The notes under the pieces: model-generated
Databases searched by the model: none
The model's input: the letters and a program-made list of their open reading frames with translations, nothing else
Told to the model about the DNA's origin: nothing
DNA from: Marinoscillum furvescens DSM 4134
Lineage (GTDB): Bacteria > Bacteroidota > Bacteroidia > Cytophagales > Cyclobacteriaceae
Direction: 5' to 3'
DNA length: 64,000 bases
NCBI RefSeq assembly: GCF_003386095.1
Contig: NZ_QREG01000015.1
Coordinates: 69,947 to 133,946, forward strand
Part shown: positions 16,215 through 25,995 of the stretch, one piece after another
Layout: the number at the start of each line of letters is the position of its first letter
Position numbering within the stretch: the stretch's first letter is position 1
Made by a program: the position numbers and the translations under genes

Positions 16215-19200
16215 ATGAGAAAGCTTAAACTAAGTCTGATTTTCTCGCTCATGGTGACTTACGTCATGGGGCAGGATTTTACGCTATCCGGTAAGGTGAC
16301 GGATGCAGAAAATGCTGAACCACTGATAGGTGCCAGTGTGGTGGAGAAGGGTACCAGCAATGGTACTATCACTGATATAGAAGGAAACTATCAGCTGACA
16401 GTAGCTTCCGAAGATGCTGTACTGATGGTGTCTTATGTTGGCTATGGATCTCGGGAGGTTCCTGTAAATGGACGTACTTCGCTTGATATTTCCATGGACC
16501 TGGATCTTTCTGAGCTAGAGGAAGTAGTGGTCATCGGCTATGGTACTCAAAAAGAAAAGGACCTCACCTCTGCCATCACTACTGTAAAAGCCGACGAAAT
16601 AGCCAAGACTCCTACGGGGCAGGCGATGCAGGCACTACAGGGTAAAGTGGCTGGTGTGCAGATTGTGAGCAATGGCGTACCCGGTAATTCACCTACGGTA
16701 CGCGTGAGAGGTATTGGTTCATATCCAGGACAGGGCAATGCTGATCCGCTCTATGTGGTGGATGGGATGTTTTTCGACAATATCGATTTTCTAAATCCAT
16801 CGGATATAGCCAGCATATCAGTACTCAAAGATGCCTCAGCTGCAGCTATCTACGGTGTGCGGGCTGCGAATGGTGTGGTGCTCATAGAAACAAAGGCAGG
16901 GTCTTATAACTCTGCTCCTCAAGTGACCTATGACGGGTACTACGGTACACAGGTGCCGCAAAATGTGCTGAAAATGGCCAACGCAGAGCAGTTTACTCAA
17001 TATGCACTGGAAACAGGCAGCGCTGCAGATGCCAGCTATATAGACAATGCAATGCAGCGATACGGCAGAAGCCGAATCAACCCGAATGTGCCGGCTGTGA
17101 ATACAGACTGGTACGATGAAATCATGAAAGCTTCAGCGCCTATTCAAAATCACTCACTCAATGTAAGTGGTGGTACAGACAATACGGTGTATTCCATTGG
17201 TGCTAGTTATTTCCAGCAAGAAGGACTTCTGAAGGAAGCAAAAAACCAATACGACCGTCTGAATATGCGGGCAAAGGTGGATATTGATGCTACGGAGTGG
17301 CTCAAGGTAGGAGGTAACCTCAACGTGAGCAATGCTACGCGATACAGTGGAGAAAATGCTGCCTGGTTTAGAGCATACTATGCGGTGCCGATCATGCCGG
17401 TATTTGATGAGCAAAATACAGAAGCAACAAACAACTATGCGAATGCTCAGGATCTCGGATACCGAAGTGCCCAAAACCCATATACTACACTGGCCTTCAA
17501 TGATAACCGATTGAAGATTCGAAAAGTGTTGGCCAATTTTCATGCAGAAATTGAGCTGATACCCAATAAGCTGAAGTTTAGAACCGCATACAATTACAAC
17601 ACTCAGTCTCTAGAGGAGCGTTTGGTAGACCTGCCTTACAACACGGGCAGAACAGTAATCGATGCGGCCATTCAGAAAAAGGCTGAAGACGTGCTCAACC
17701 AGATTTGGGACAACACACTAACCTACAACGAATCCTTTGGCAAACACTCTGTGGTAGCTATGGCAGGTTACTCTTACCGTGACGAGTCTACACAGGCCAT
17801 CAACATCCGCGGAACGGATTTTGATAATTTTGGTGGTGAAGAGACCTGGTACATCGATCAGGCCAACACGATTGTGCAGGCAAGCTCTGGCGATTTTGGT
17901 TTCCGTGAGTATGGAGTTTCTTACTTTGGCCGCCTGGCTTACAATTTTGATGATCGCTATCTCCTGTATGGAACATTCCGGGCAGAAGGAACATCTCGCT
18001 ACCAGGAGAAATGGGGTTATTTCCCTACCATAGGTGCGGGATGGGTGATTTCTGAAGAGAAGTTTATGCAAAATGTGGCTCCAGTGAGTTTCTTGAAACT
18101 TCGCGGTAGCTGGGGTAAGCTGGGTAATGACTCTGTAAATCCAAGTGTTGGAGGAGCCACTACCTCAGTGGTCACTACAGCCATTGATGGAGAGCGCGTA
18201 ACCGGCCTGGTGGTGGACAACACCTATGACTCACTAGGGTGGGAAGTAGTAGCAGAAACCAACATCGGTCTGACGGCTAGATTCCTCAATAACCGACTCT
18301 CATTAGACGCAGATTATTACATCAGAGATACTGAAAACGCCGTAATCTCACTCCAAATCCCTGTGCAAGGTGGTTCGGTAAGAAGAAATAATGGTGTGAT
18401 CAGAAACGAAGGGTTAGAAGTAGCCCTCAACTGGTCGGATAATTTGTCTGATGATTTGAATTACAATTTCGGGCTGAATTTTGCCACACTCAATAATGAG
18501 ACACTTGACCTGGGAGGCCAGCCTTATATCGATGGCGGCTCGGCAGAGTTTCGTCAGCGTACATACGTAGGAGAGCCACTTTTGGCCTTCTATGGCAGAG
18601 AGGTGCTGGGTGTATACCAGACCGAAGAAGAAATTCTCAATAGCGGTTTGAGTGAAGAGTTTTTGGCGGATGCCAACCTGGAGCCCGGTGACTTTATCTA
18701 CAAAGATCAGGACGGAGATGGCGATATCGATGATGAAGACCGTGTGATTCTCGGTTCATACCTGCCTTCGTTTACCTATGGTTTCAATGTAGGGCTCAAC
18801 TACAAAAATTGGGAATTTACCGCAAACTTCCAGGGGCAGCGTGGCAACAAGATTCTTAACCGTAAGCGCGGAGAGATCATCTTTACCAATGATGCCAACA
18901 TAGATGCTGACCTGGCCACCAACCTGTGGAGAGGTGAGGGCACTTCGAATAAGTACCCGTCTGCTGCTGGCTTGCGCAAAGGCTGGAACCAGGCGCTGAG
19001 TGACTATTTTATCGAAGATGGTTCGTACTTCCGCGTACAAAATGTACGTGTAGCGTACCGAATACCCGCTTCGGAAATGCTAGGACGAAAAACACCAGAA
19101 ACCAAAATCACCTTTACGGCCGAACGCCCAATTACAATGTTTGATTACAATGGTTTCAACCCTGAAGTAAGCAACGGTATTGACCGTCAGGTCTACCCGA

Positions 19201-19241
19201 TACCTGCTGTATATACCATGGGTGTAAACATGAAATTCTAA
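16215..19241 (+). CDS. SusC/RagA-family TonB-dependent outer-membrane receptor
   Basis: The 1008-residue protein imports oligosaccharides across the outer membrane with energy from TonB. It has a signal peptide (about 1-19), a carboxypeptidase-regulatory-like domain (about 22-105, SGKVTDAENAEPLIGASV), a TonB-box region (EEVVVIGYGTQKEKDLT), the SusC plug signature (LQGKVAGVQIV, VRVRGIGS, YVVDG) and a 22-strand barrel. Length and order are typical of SusC. It is the first gene of the PUL, 21 bp before susD, and lies behind a good promoter. The family does not show the substrate; the enzymes downstream suggest a beta-1,2-glucan. Confidence 0.95.
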   Translation: MRKLKLSLIFSLMVTYVMGQDFTLSGKVTDAENAEPLIGASVVEKGTSNGTITDIEGNYQLTVASEDAVLMVSYVGYGSREVPVNGRTSLDISMDLDLSELEEVVVIGYGTQKEKDLTSAITTVKADEIAKTPTGQAMQALQGKVAGVQIVSNGVPGNSPTVRVRGIGSYPGQGNADPLYVVDGMFFDNIDFLNPSDIASISVLKDASAAAIYGVRAANGVVLIETKAGSYNSAPQVTYDGYYGTQVPQNVLKMANAEQFTQYALETGSAADASYIDNAMQRYGRSRINPNVPAVNTDWYDEIMKASAPIQNHSLNVSGGTDNTVYSIGASYFQQEGLLKEAKNQYDRLNMRAKVDIDATEWLKVGGNLNVSNATRYSGENAAWFRAYYAVPIMPVFDEQNTEATNNYANAQDLGYRSAQNPYTTLAFNDNRLKIRKVLANFHAEIELIPNKLKFRTAYNYNTQSLEERLVDLPYNTGRTVIDAAIQKKAEDVLNQIWDNTLTYNESFGKHSVVAMAGYSYRDESTQAINIRGTDFDNFGGEETWYIDQANTIVQASSGDFGFREYGVSYFGRLAYNFDDRYLLYGTFRAEGTSRYQEKWGYFPTIGAGWVISEEKFMQNVAPVSFLKLRGSWGKLGNDSVNPSVGGATTSVVTTAIDGERVTGLVVDNTYDSLGWEVVAETNIGLTARFLNNRLSLDADYYIRDTENAVISLQIPVQGGSVRRNNGVIRNEGLEVALNWSDNLSDDLNYNFGLNFATLNNETLDLGGQPYIDGGSAEFRQRTYVGEPLLAFYGREVLGVYQTEEEILNSGLSEEFLADANLEPGDFIYKDQDGDGDIDDEDRVILGSYLPSFTYGFNVGLNYKNWEFTANFQGQRGNKILNRKRGEIIFTNDANIDADLATNLWRGEGTSNKYPSAAGLRKGWNQALSDYFIEDGSYFRVQNVRVAYRIPASEMLGRKTPETKITFTAERPITMFDYNGFNPEVSNGIDRQVYPIPAVYTMGVNMKF

Positions 19242-19262
19242 TCAACTAATCCAGAAAGAATT

Positions 19263-20789
19263 ATGCAACGATTATATAAAGCAATACATGGATTGATGCT
19301 CGCCCTGGCGGTGGTTTCGTTTTCTGCCTGCGAGGATCGTCTGGAAGAACCGGATGAAAACACCGTGTTCAGTGAAGATACCGACTATACCAATTCGGAC
19401 AATATGCTGCCGGTACTCATCGGCGCATACGAAGGATTCTACACCCGGGGATGGGAAAATCACCTGCTGATTGGTGTACGTGGTGATGATGTAAATGCCG
19501 CGGGAGATCAGGTGCCACTGACCGAAACCGATCTGTATCGATATGACCCCAACTTCTGGCTGTACAACAGCACCTGGGAGGGATTCTACGGAGATATCTT
19601 AAATGCTCATGCAGCTATGGAAGAGCTCTCCAAATACAAAGAGTTTGCACCTAATCCCGCACTGGCAGATCAATATATTGCAGAAATCCGCGTGATGCGT
19701 GCCTATATGCTTTTGCAAGTGGCTCGTTTGTGGGGAGATGTATATGTGCCCCAAAGCTCAGAAGCTATTGCCTTGCTGGAGGCAGATGTGACTTCATTTG
19801 AAGGAGTGATGCAGCACATCTCTGAGCAAATGGACCTGGCTATCCCCAATCTGCCAACAGTGCATCCCAATCAGCGAACTGATATCCGAGGAGGAATGAC
19901 AGTATATACGGCTTATGCCGTGAAAGCACTGGCCAACCTTGAGATCAACAATTGGCAGGCCGTGGCTGATGCTACTTCAGAGATCATTGGGTCTGGTGAA
20001 TTTAGTTTGGAGCCTGATTTCTATAGCCTTTTCAAACTCAATGGAAAACTCAATGATGAAAATATACTGGAGCTACAATTTTCAGACTTTGGACAAGGTG
20101 AAGGCGATTCTTTTGATCACCTCTACGCCCCCTATGGTCCTTCCAACTGGACTCCAGCCGTAGAGTCAGCTTCTGGCGGATGGGGTTTTTATGAGCCATC
20201 TCTGGAGTACATAAAGTTCATGCTGGATAGAGATGAATCTGTTCGTTTGGAAACCAGTGTGCTGTTTACCCCCGCGGGTATCGAGGAATTGCAGGCTGAT
20301 CCGGCATACTCCACACTGCCAGATCATGTGTCAAGTGTCACTCGCGATGGAGATCAAATCAACAACAACGCCAGAGCGCTGTTTAGCAGCGGTAAGCACT
20401 ACCTGCCATCCAACCAACTGACTCCTGGTCGTACACGCTATGGTAGCAACAAAAACTTCCAATGCATTCGCTATGCGGAGATGTTGCTGGTACATGCCGA
20501 AGCGCTCGTCAATGGAGCCAATAGCAGCGTAATGTCAGCCGATGAAGCGGTGAATGCTGTGAGAAATCGAGCAGGGTTTGCCACACCACTTTCAGGTGTT
20601 ACCCTGGATGATGTGTTGAACGAAAAGCTGGCAGAGCTGGGCATGGAATGGGGCAACCGCTTCTACGATATGGTGCGCCATGGACGTGGAAGTGAACTGG
20701 ATGAGTCTGACAGGACTTTTGATGAATCCGACAGATTCTTGCCTTATCCACAAAACCAGGTAGACCAGCTCCCTAAGCTCAATCAGTAA
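19263..20789 (+). CDS. SusD/RagB-family glycan-binding lipoprotein
   Basis: A 508-residue lipoprotein with lipobox SFSAC (Cys23). It matches the SusD family: an N-terminal TPR-like helical region (WEGFYGDILNAHAAMEEL, EIRVMRAYMLLQVARLWGDVY) and a C-terminal part with the signature LAELGMEWGNRFYDMVRHG. SusD proteins form a lid on their SusC partner and hand over glycans. The gene follows susC directly and was certainly selected with it. Confidence 0.95.
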   Translation: MQRLYKAIHGLMLALAVVSFSACEDRLEEPDENTVFSEDTDYTNSDNMLPVLIGAYEGFYTRGWENHLLIGVRGDDVNAAGDQVPLTETDLYRYDPNFWLYNSTWEGFYGDILNAHAAMEELSKYKEFAPNPALADQYIAEIRVMRAYMLLQVARLWGDVYVPQSSEAIALLEADVTSFEGVMQHISEQMDLAIPNLPTVHPNQRTDIRGGMTVYTAYAVKALANLEINNWQAVADATSEIIGSGEFSLEPDFYSLFKLNGKLNDENILELQFSDFGQGEGDSFDHLYAPYGPSNWTPAVESASGGWGFYEPSLEYIKFMLDRDESVRLETSVLFTPAGIEELQADPAYSTLPDHVSSVTRDGDQINNNARALFSSGKHYLPSNQLTPGRTRYGSNKNFQCIRYAEMLLVHAEALVNGANSSVMSADEAVNAVRNRAGFATPLSGVTLDDVLNEKLAELGMEWGNRFYDMVRHGRGSELDESDRTFDESDRFLPYPQNQVDQLPKLNQ

Positions 20790-20810
20790 TAGTCCAAACG
20801 ATAAAAAGAC

Positions 20811-22586
20811 ATGAAAACAATATATAAAATCACATTTATGGCGGTGGCAGCTTTGTTCGCATTTTCCTGCGAGCAAGGCATAGACCCCATCACACCGATG
20901 GAGCCCGGAGCCGATGAGGCTGCCCCCACCGTGACGATCAACTACCCTCAGGAAGGAACGAAGATCAAGGTAAATGAGGCTGTGACTTCTATCAATATCA
21001 AGTTTGAGGTGGAGGACGATATTGAAATCGCGTCCATTAGTGTAAACCTCGACGGTACAGAAATTAGTAGCTACAATGAGTTTAAAGACTACCGACGCGT
21101 ACAAGAAGAGTATCTATACGAAGAGCTAAACGATGGAAGCCATGTGCTGACCATTACAGCCACAGACATAGAAGGGAAATCGACTTCCGAGTCTGTAAAC
21201 TTTGAGAAAGAGCCAGCCTACGTGCCTATGTACGATGGAGAGGTGTTTTACATGCCATTCGATGGCGACAACATCGAGCTGGTGAGTATCACACAGCCCA
21301 CAGTAGTGGGAAATCCCGGGTTTGCTGGTGAAGGCATACAGGGAGGAAATGCTTATGCAGGTGCTGAAGGGTCATACCTTACTTTCCCTACAGAAGGACT
21401 GCAAGGAAGTGAATTTAGTGCTGCATTTTGGGTCAAGGTAAATGCTACTCCTGATCGCGCAGGTGTGTTGGTCATGGGTCCCGAAGACAGTGCCAACCCC
21501 GATAATCAAAATGTACGAACCAGTGGTTTTCGTCTCTTCCGAGAAAATGCCGGAGGAATGCAGCGCTTTAAGCTAAATGTAGGAACAGGAGAATCGGATA
21601 GCTGGTTTGACGGTGGCGCTGCGGCGGATGTAGATCCCTCTGCTGACGAATGGACGCACATTGCCTTTACCATAGGAGCTTCTAAGGCTACTGTATACAT
21701 TGATGGTGTTGTTGCTAAAGAGGGAGAATTTGCAGGCGTAGACTGGACGGGGTGTGACGTGCTGTCTATCATGTCTGGAGCACCACGTTTTACCGGCTGG
21801 GGGCACCTGTCAGATCAAAGTTTCATGGATGAATTGCGCATTTTCAATAAAGAGCTATCTGCTCAGGAGATCGCAACGATCATCGAAAATGAATCAGGAA
21901 ATGCAGTAGATAGAAGCCAGTATGGCGAAGTATTTCACATGCCATTTGAAGGTGATTTGACTGAAACCATTGGCGACCTAAATGCCACAGCGGTAGGAAA
22001 CCCAGGCTTTGCTGGTAGTGGTAAAGTAGGAGCCAATGCTTATCAGGGAGCAGCTGACTCCTATGTGAGTGTGCCTGCTACCTCACTCCAAAGCGATGAG
22101 TTCAGTGCGACGTTTTGGTACAAAGTGAATGCTACGCCGGATCGTGCAGGGATACTGGTCATGGGCCCCAAAGATACGGATAACCCTGACGCCCAGAACA
22201 AACGAACCAGTGGATTCCGCTTTTTCCGCGAAGGAGGAGAGACCAACCAGATATTCAAGCTCAACGTAGGCTCTGGAGAAGCTGATAGCTGGTTTGATGG
22301 TGGCGCTGCAGCTACCATTGACCCTACGGCTAATTCAGGGTGGGTACACATGGCCTTTACCATTTCGGCTACACAATGCACCGTCTATATCGATGGTGAA
22401 GTGGTAGCTCAGGGTGATTTCACCGGTGTAGACTGGACGGGCTGTGACCTGTTGTCTATCGGATCCGGAGCACCTCGCTTCACTGGCTGGGGCCACGGCG
22501 CAGATCAGAGTCAGCTCGATGACCTGTTCATCTTTGATAAGGCACTAACGCAGGCAGAAGTGCAGGCGATAGCAAGCGGTAATTGA
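20811..22586 (+). CDS. Surface lipoprotein with Ig-like domain and two LamG-like domains (probable glycan-binding protein)
   Basis: The 591-residue protein has a lipobox at Cys20 (FAFSC), an Ig-like domain at about 38-133 (PTVTINYPQEGTKIKV) and two closely similar LamG/concanavalin-like jelly rolls at about 143-360 and 372-589. Both repeats share phrases such as DSWFDGGAAA, VYIDG and GAPRFTGWGH, so they arose by recent duplication. It occupies the SusE/SusF position after susD, where surface glycan-binding proteins are usual. No catalytic residues are recognised, so binding is inferred from fold and position. Confidence 0.82.
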   Translation: MKTIYKITFMAVAALFAFSCEQGIDPITPMEPGADEAAPTVTINYPQEGTKIKVNEAVTSINIKFEVEDDIEIASISVNLDGTEISSYNEFKDYRRVQEEYLYEELNDGSHVLTITATDIEGKSTSESVNFEKEPAYVPMYDGEVFYMPFDGDNIELVSITQPTVVGNPGFAGEGIQGGNAYAGAEGSYLTFPTEGLQGSEFSAAFWVKVNATPDRAGVLVMGPEDSANPDNQNVRTSGFRLFRENAGGMQRFKLNVGTGESDSWFDGGAAADVDPSADEWTHIAFTIGASKATVYIDGVVAKEGEFAGVDWTGCDVLSIMSGAPRFTGWGHLSDQSFMDELRIFNKELSAQEIATIIENESGNAVDRSQYGEVFHMPFEGDLTETIGDLNATAVGNPGFAGSGKVGANAYQGAADSYVSVPATSLQSDEFSATFWYKVNATPDRAGILVMGPKDTDNPDAQNKRTSGFRFFREGGETNQIFKLNVGSGEADSWFDGGAAATIDPTANSGWVHMAFTISATQCTVYIDGEVVAQGDFTGVDWTGCDLLSIGSGAPRFTGWGHGADQSQLDDLFIFDKALTQAEVQAIASGN

Positions 22587-22614
22587 CAACCAGTTCAATT
22601 TATCATAATTCCTC

Positions 22615-22640
22615 GGGGTTGCCTTGTTGAAGGCAACCCC
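22615..22640 (+). other. Perfect intra-operon hairpin before the first GH144 gene
   Basis: GGGGTTGCCTT and AAGGCAACCCC form an 11-bp perfect stem around loop GTTG. No T-tract follows, so it is not a classic terminator. It lies between the binding-protein gene (stop 22586) and the GH144 gene (start 22657). It may stabilise the 3' end of the susCD part of the message, attenuate transcription into the enzymes, or mark processing. Confidence 0.7.
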
Positions 22641-22656
22641 AATTCTACCTACTACT

Positions 22657-24621
22657 ATGAAACCATTGGTCTACTTTACGGTGCTTTTTTTGTTGCTCCA
22701 TTCCAGTTGCAAGCAACAGGATGAGGTGGAAGCATTACGCCTGGAAAACGCTTTCTTAGGTGATGTTGCCCTTAAGCTTGAGGCCATCACGGAGGACGCA
22801 CCAGTAGATCGATCTCTTTCACTTGTTTTTTCGGCTGCTATCAATCAATCTTCAGCAGAAGATGCATTGACGCTTACAACCGGTATTGATGAAGTCGATT
22901 TTACGCTTTCATTCCCATCGCCACATTCGCTTACCCTCAGGCCAACAGGAGGCCTGCAACATGCCACGCTCTATACACTACAGATTCAGGACGGATTTTC
23001 TGGCACGGAAGGCCAGCAGCTGACGCCTACCACCATACAGTTCAGAACGATCCGAGGTGAGTTGGTCATCCAGAAAGTAGTTCTCAATGGACAATCGCTC
23101 ACCAACGAGTTTAGGCAAACAGATGTGGCGCGTGACCTTGAAGTGGTTTTTGATTTTAGCGTGCCAGTGAGCGTGGAGGATTTAGAGCAAAACCTTAAGC
23201 TGAGTGGAGCAGGAAGCCCAAGCATTAGTATTTCCATTTCAGAAAATGAACAAAAGGCATCAGTTGCATCGAGTTCTACACTCGCAGAGTGGAACTTGTA
23301 CGAGCTTTCGTTGAGTGATGACTTTACCGGTCTGGAGGGTGAGCCCTTTGGCGGTTGGTCACTAGAGCTGGTTACGGAGCTGGATTCTACTCCAGTATTT
23401 CCTGAGATGACTGATGACGAATTGCTTACCTTGATTCAGCAGCAGACTTTTAAATACTTCTGGGACTTTGCCCACCCGGTAAGTGGCCTGGCTCGCGAGC
23501 GCAATACAAGTGGTGAAACCGTCACTACAGGAGGATCTGGGTTTGGCCTGATGGCCATTCTGGTAGGCATAGAGCGCGGGTTTATCACACGTGCAGCGGG
23601 TGTAGAGCGCCTTCAGACCATCGTCAACTTTTTGGCCGATAAGGCAGAGCGCTTCCACGGCGTATGGCCTCACTGGCTAAATGGCACCACAGGTAAAACG
23701 CGTCCTTTTAGTACCAAAGATGATGGAGGTGATCTGGTGGAAACATCCTTTTTGATGCAGGGTCTGCTGACGGTAAGGCAGTACCTGGATGCGACAGATA
23801 CCGAAGAAGCTAGCATCATTGCCACCATCAATCAGCTGTGGCATGGTGTGGAGTGGGAGTGGTACACCAAAGGAGGTGAAAATGTACTGTACTGGCACTG
23901 GAGTGAAACGTATGATTGGGAGATGAATCATAAGATTCAAGGGTGGAATGAGTCCCTGATCACCTATGTGTTGGCGGCAGCTTCACCCACCCACGGCATC
24001 AGCAAGGAGGTATACACCCAGGGCTGGGCACGTGGAGGAAATATGGTAAATGGTCAGTCGGTGAGCCATTTTGGATACACGATGCCTTTACGGTCTGATA
24101 GAGGAGGACCATTGTTTTTTTCGCATTATTCCTTTTTTGGGCTGGACCCAAGAAACCTGATAGATCAATATGCTAACTACTGGGACCAAAATGTAAACCA
24201 CAGCAAAATCAATCATGCATACTGCGCCGCGAACCCCAAGCAATACATTGGCTACAAATCCTACTGCTGGGGCCTTACTGCCAGTGATAATCATGAAGGA
24301 TACAATGCACATTCTCCAGACAATGACCTGGGGGTAATTACGCCCACGGCAGCCGTGTCTTCTATACCCTACACACCGGAAGAAAGCATGGCGGCTATCC
24401 GTCATTTCTATTACATCATGGGTGATGAGCTCTGGGGCGAATATGGGTTTTACGATGCCTTCAATGTGACGGAAAATTGGACTGCATCGTCATACCTGGC
24501 CATCGATCAGGGGCCGATTGTAATCATGATCGAAAACTATCGTACCGGATTGCTTTGGGAGCTTTTTATGTCAGCTCCTGAGGTGCAAGACGGGTTAGAC
24601 ATACTAGGATTTACTTATTGA
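22657..24621 (+). CDS. GH144-type (glycoamylase, PF10091) lipoprotein with N-terminal Ig-like domains
   Basis: The 654-residue lipoprotein has a lipobox at Cys18 (LHSSC), two Big_5-like Ig domains (about 40-135 and 140-240) and a catalytic domain of about 250-654. That domain matches the family annotated as glycoamylase, GH144 in CAZy, an (alpha/alpha)6 barrel whose characterised members are endo-beta-1,2-glucanases. Family landmarks are FKYFWDFAHPVSGLARER, GGSGFGLMAILVGIERGFI, KDDGGDLVETSFLMQGLL and the C-terminal AIDQGPIVIMIENYRTG. The acidic residues in KDDGGDLVE are the likely catalytic region. The start at 22657 gives a proper lipoprotein signal; an upstream TTG adds residues ahead of it. 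It probably cuts the polymer at the cell surface. Confidence 0.87.
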   Translation: MKPLVYFTVLFLLLHSSCKQQDEVEALRLENAFLGDVALKLEAITEDAPVDRSLSLVFSAAINQSSAEDALTLTTGIDEVDFTLSFPSPHSLTLRPTGGLQHATLYTLQIQDGFSGTEGQQLTPTTIQFRTIRGELVIQKVVLNGQSLTNEFRQTDVARDLEVVFDFSVPVSVEDLEQNLKLSGAGSPSISISISENEQKASVASSSTLAEWNLYELSLSDDFTGLEGEPFGGWSLELVTELDSTPVFPEMTDDELLTLIQQQTFKYFWDFAHPVSGLARERNTSGETVTTGGSGFGLMAILVGIERGFITRAAGVERLQTIVNFLADKAERFHGVWPHWLNGTTGKTRPFSTKDDGGDLVETSFLMQGLLTVRQYLDATDTEEASIIATINQLWHGVEWEWYTKGGENVLYWHWSETYDWEMNHKIQGWNESLITYVLAAASPTHGISKEVYTQGWARGGNMVNGQSVSHFGYTMPLRSDRGGPLFFSHYSFFGLDPRNLIDQYANYWDQNVNHSKINHAYCAANPKQYIGYKSYCWGLTASDNHEGYNAHSPDNDLGVITPTAAVSSIPYTPEESMAAIRHFYYIMGDELWGEYGFYDAFNVTENWTASSYLAIDQGPIVIMIENYRTGLLWELFMSAPEVQDGLDILGFTY

Positions 24622-24651
24622 TAAAACTTTAGATCACATTTTAGCTATACA

Positions 24652-25995
24652 ATGAAGAACGGATTATATATCTCACTTATGGCCTGCCTCTTACTGGCGG
24701 GAGCGTGCAGCAGCAGACAGCAGAATGAAGCAGCAAACACGACAGCTGTTTCTAAAGATTCATTGTTGACCCACGTACAATACCAGACTTTTCAGTACTT
24801 CTGGGAAGGTGCTGAGCCTAATTCTGGTTTGGCAAGGGAGCGCATACACATGGATGATATTTACCCCAGCAACGATCGTAATGTGGTCACCTCTGGTGGT
24901 TCAGGCTTTGGCGTGATGGCCATCCTGGTAGGAGTGGAGCGCGGATTTATTACTCGAGCGCAGGCAGTGGAGCGTTTTCAAAAAATTCTCAATTTCCTGG
25001 AAACAGCCGATCGCTTTCACGGTGTATACCCACACTGGTGGTTTGGAGATACCGGAAAAGTAAAAGCATTTAGCAAAAAGGATGATGGTGGAGACCTGGT
25101 AGAGACGGCCTTTTTGATGCAGGGGCTGTTGGCTGTTCGTCAGTACTTTCAGGATGGAAATGAAGCCGAAAAAGAAATAGCTCGCCGCATCGACGCTATC
25201 TGGAAAGATGTAGAGTGGGACTGGCACACCAAAGGCGGTGAAAATGTGTTGTACTGGCACTGGTCGCCAAATTATGGCTGGGAAATGGATTTTCCGGTAG
25301 GTGGCTACAACGAGTGCTTGATCATGTACATATTGGCAGCATCATCACCTACCCATGGGGTGTCTCCGGAAGTTTATCATGAAGGCTGGGCCAAAAATGG
25401 CGCCATCGAAACAGACGAGACCTACTATGGCTATGACCTGGTACTCAACCACTACGAGCACGATGCCAGTAAAGTTGGTCCGTTGTTTTGGGCACACTAT
25501 TCGTACCTGGGGCTGGATCCCCGCGGGCTCAAAGATCAGTATGGTGAGTACTGGACACTCAACACCTCCCATGCCAAGTCGCACTATGCCTACTGCGTAG
25601 AAAATCCAGAAGGGTACGAAGGCTATGGCTCCAACTGCTGGGGGCTGACTTCCAGCTACTCCATGAAAGGATATGCGGGTCACCGACCAGACAGGGATTT
25701 GGGGGTCATTTCTCCAACTGCAGCTCTTTCTTCCATTGCATACACACCGGAAGAGACCATGGCCATGATGGAATTTCTTTACGCCCCGGAGCGTGATTCT
25801 TTAGTGGGAAAATACGGTCCTTATGATGCGTTTAGCTTTGAAAATGACTGGTACCTGCCTCGCTACCTGGCCATCGATCAGGGACCTATTCCGGTCATGA
25901 TCGAAAACTACCGTAGTGGATTGCTGTGGGACCTGTTTATGTCTGCACCAGAAGTACAGGAAGGACTCAAAAAACTCGGTTTTAGCTATGAATAA
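24652..25995 (+). CDS. Second GH144-type (glycoamylase, PF10091) lipoprotein, single domain
   Basis: A 447-residue lipoprotein (lipobox LAGAC, Cys19) that consists of the catalytic domain only. It aligns with the preceding protein throughout: FQYFWEGAEPNSGLARER, GGSGFGVMAILVGVERGFI, KKDDGGDLVETAFLMQGLL, AIDQGPIPVMIENYRSG. It differs in a longer insert near the N-terminus of the domain (HMDDIYPSNDRN). The pair may split work between long polymer and shorter oligosaccharides, or between surface and periplasm. It is 30 bp after the first copy and overlaps the esterase gene by 8 bp. Confidence 0.87.
   Translation: MKNGLYISLMACLLLAGACSSRQQNEAANTTAVSKDSLLTHVQYQTFQYFWEGAEPNSGLARERIHMDDIYPSNDRNVVTSGGSGFGVMAILVGVERGFITRAQAVERFQKILNFLETADRFHGVYPHWWFGDTGKVKAFSKKDDGGDLVETAFLMQGLLAVRQYFQDGNEAEKEIARRIDAIWKDVEWDWHTKGGENVLYWHWSPNYGWEMDFPVGGYNECLIMYILAASSPTHGVSPEVYHEGWAKNGAIETDETYYGYDLVLNHYEHDASKVGPLFWAHYSYLGLDPRGLKDQYGEYWTLNTSHAKSHYAYCVENPEGYEGYGSNCWGLTSSYSMKGYAGHRPDRDLGVISPTAALSSIAYTPEETMAMMEFLYAPERDSLVGKYGPYDAFSFENDWYLPRYLAIDQGPIPVMIENYRSGLLWDLFMSAPEVQEGLKKLGFSYE

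Noticed and set aside
17154-17543. Minus-strand reading frames inside susC and other PUL genes
   Set aside because: They are antisense shadows of long genes with clear domains and lack starts, signals or motifs of their own.
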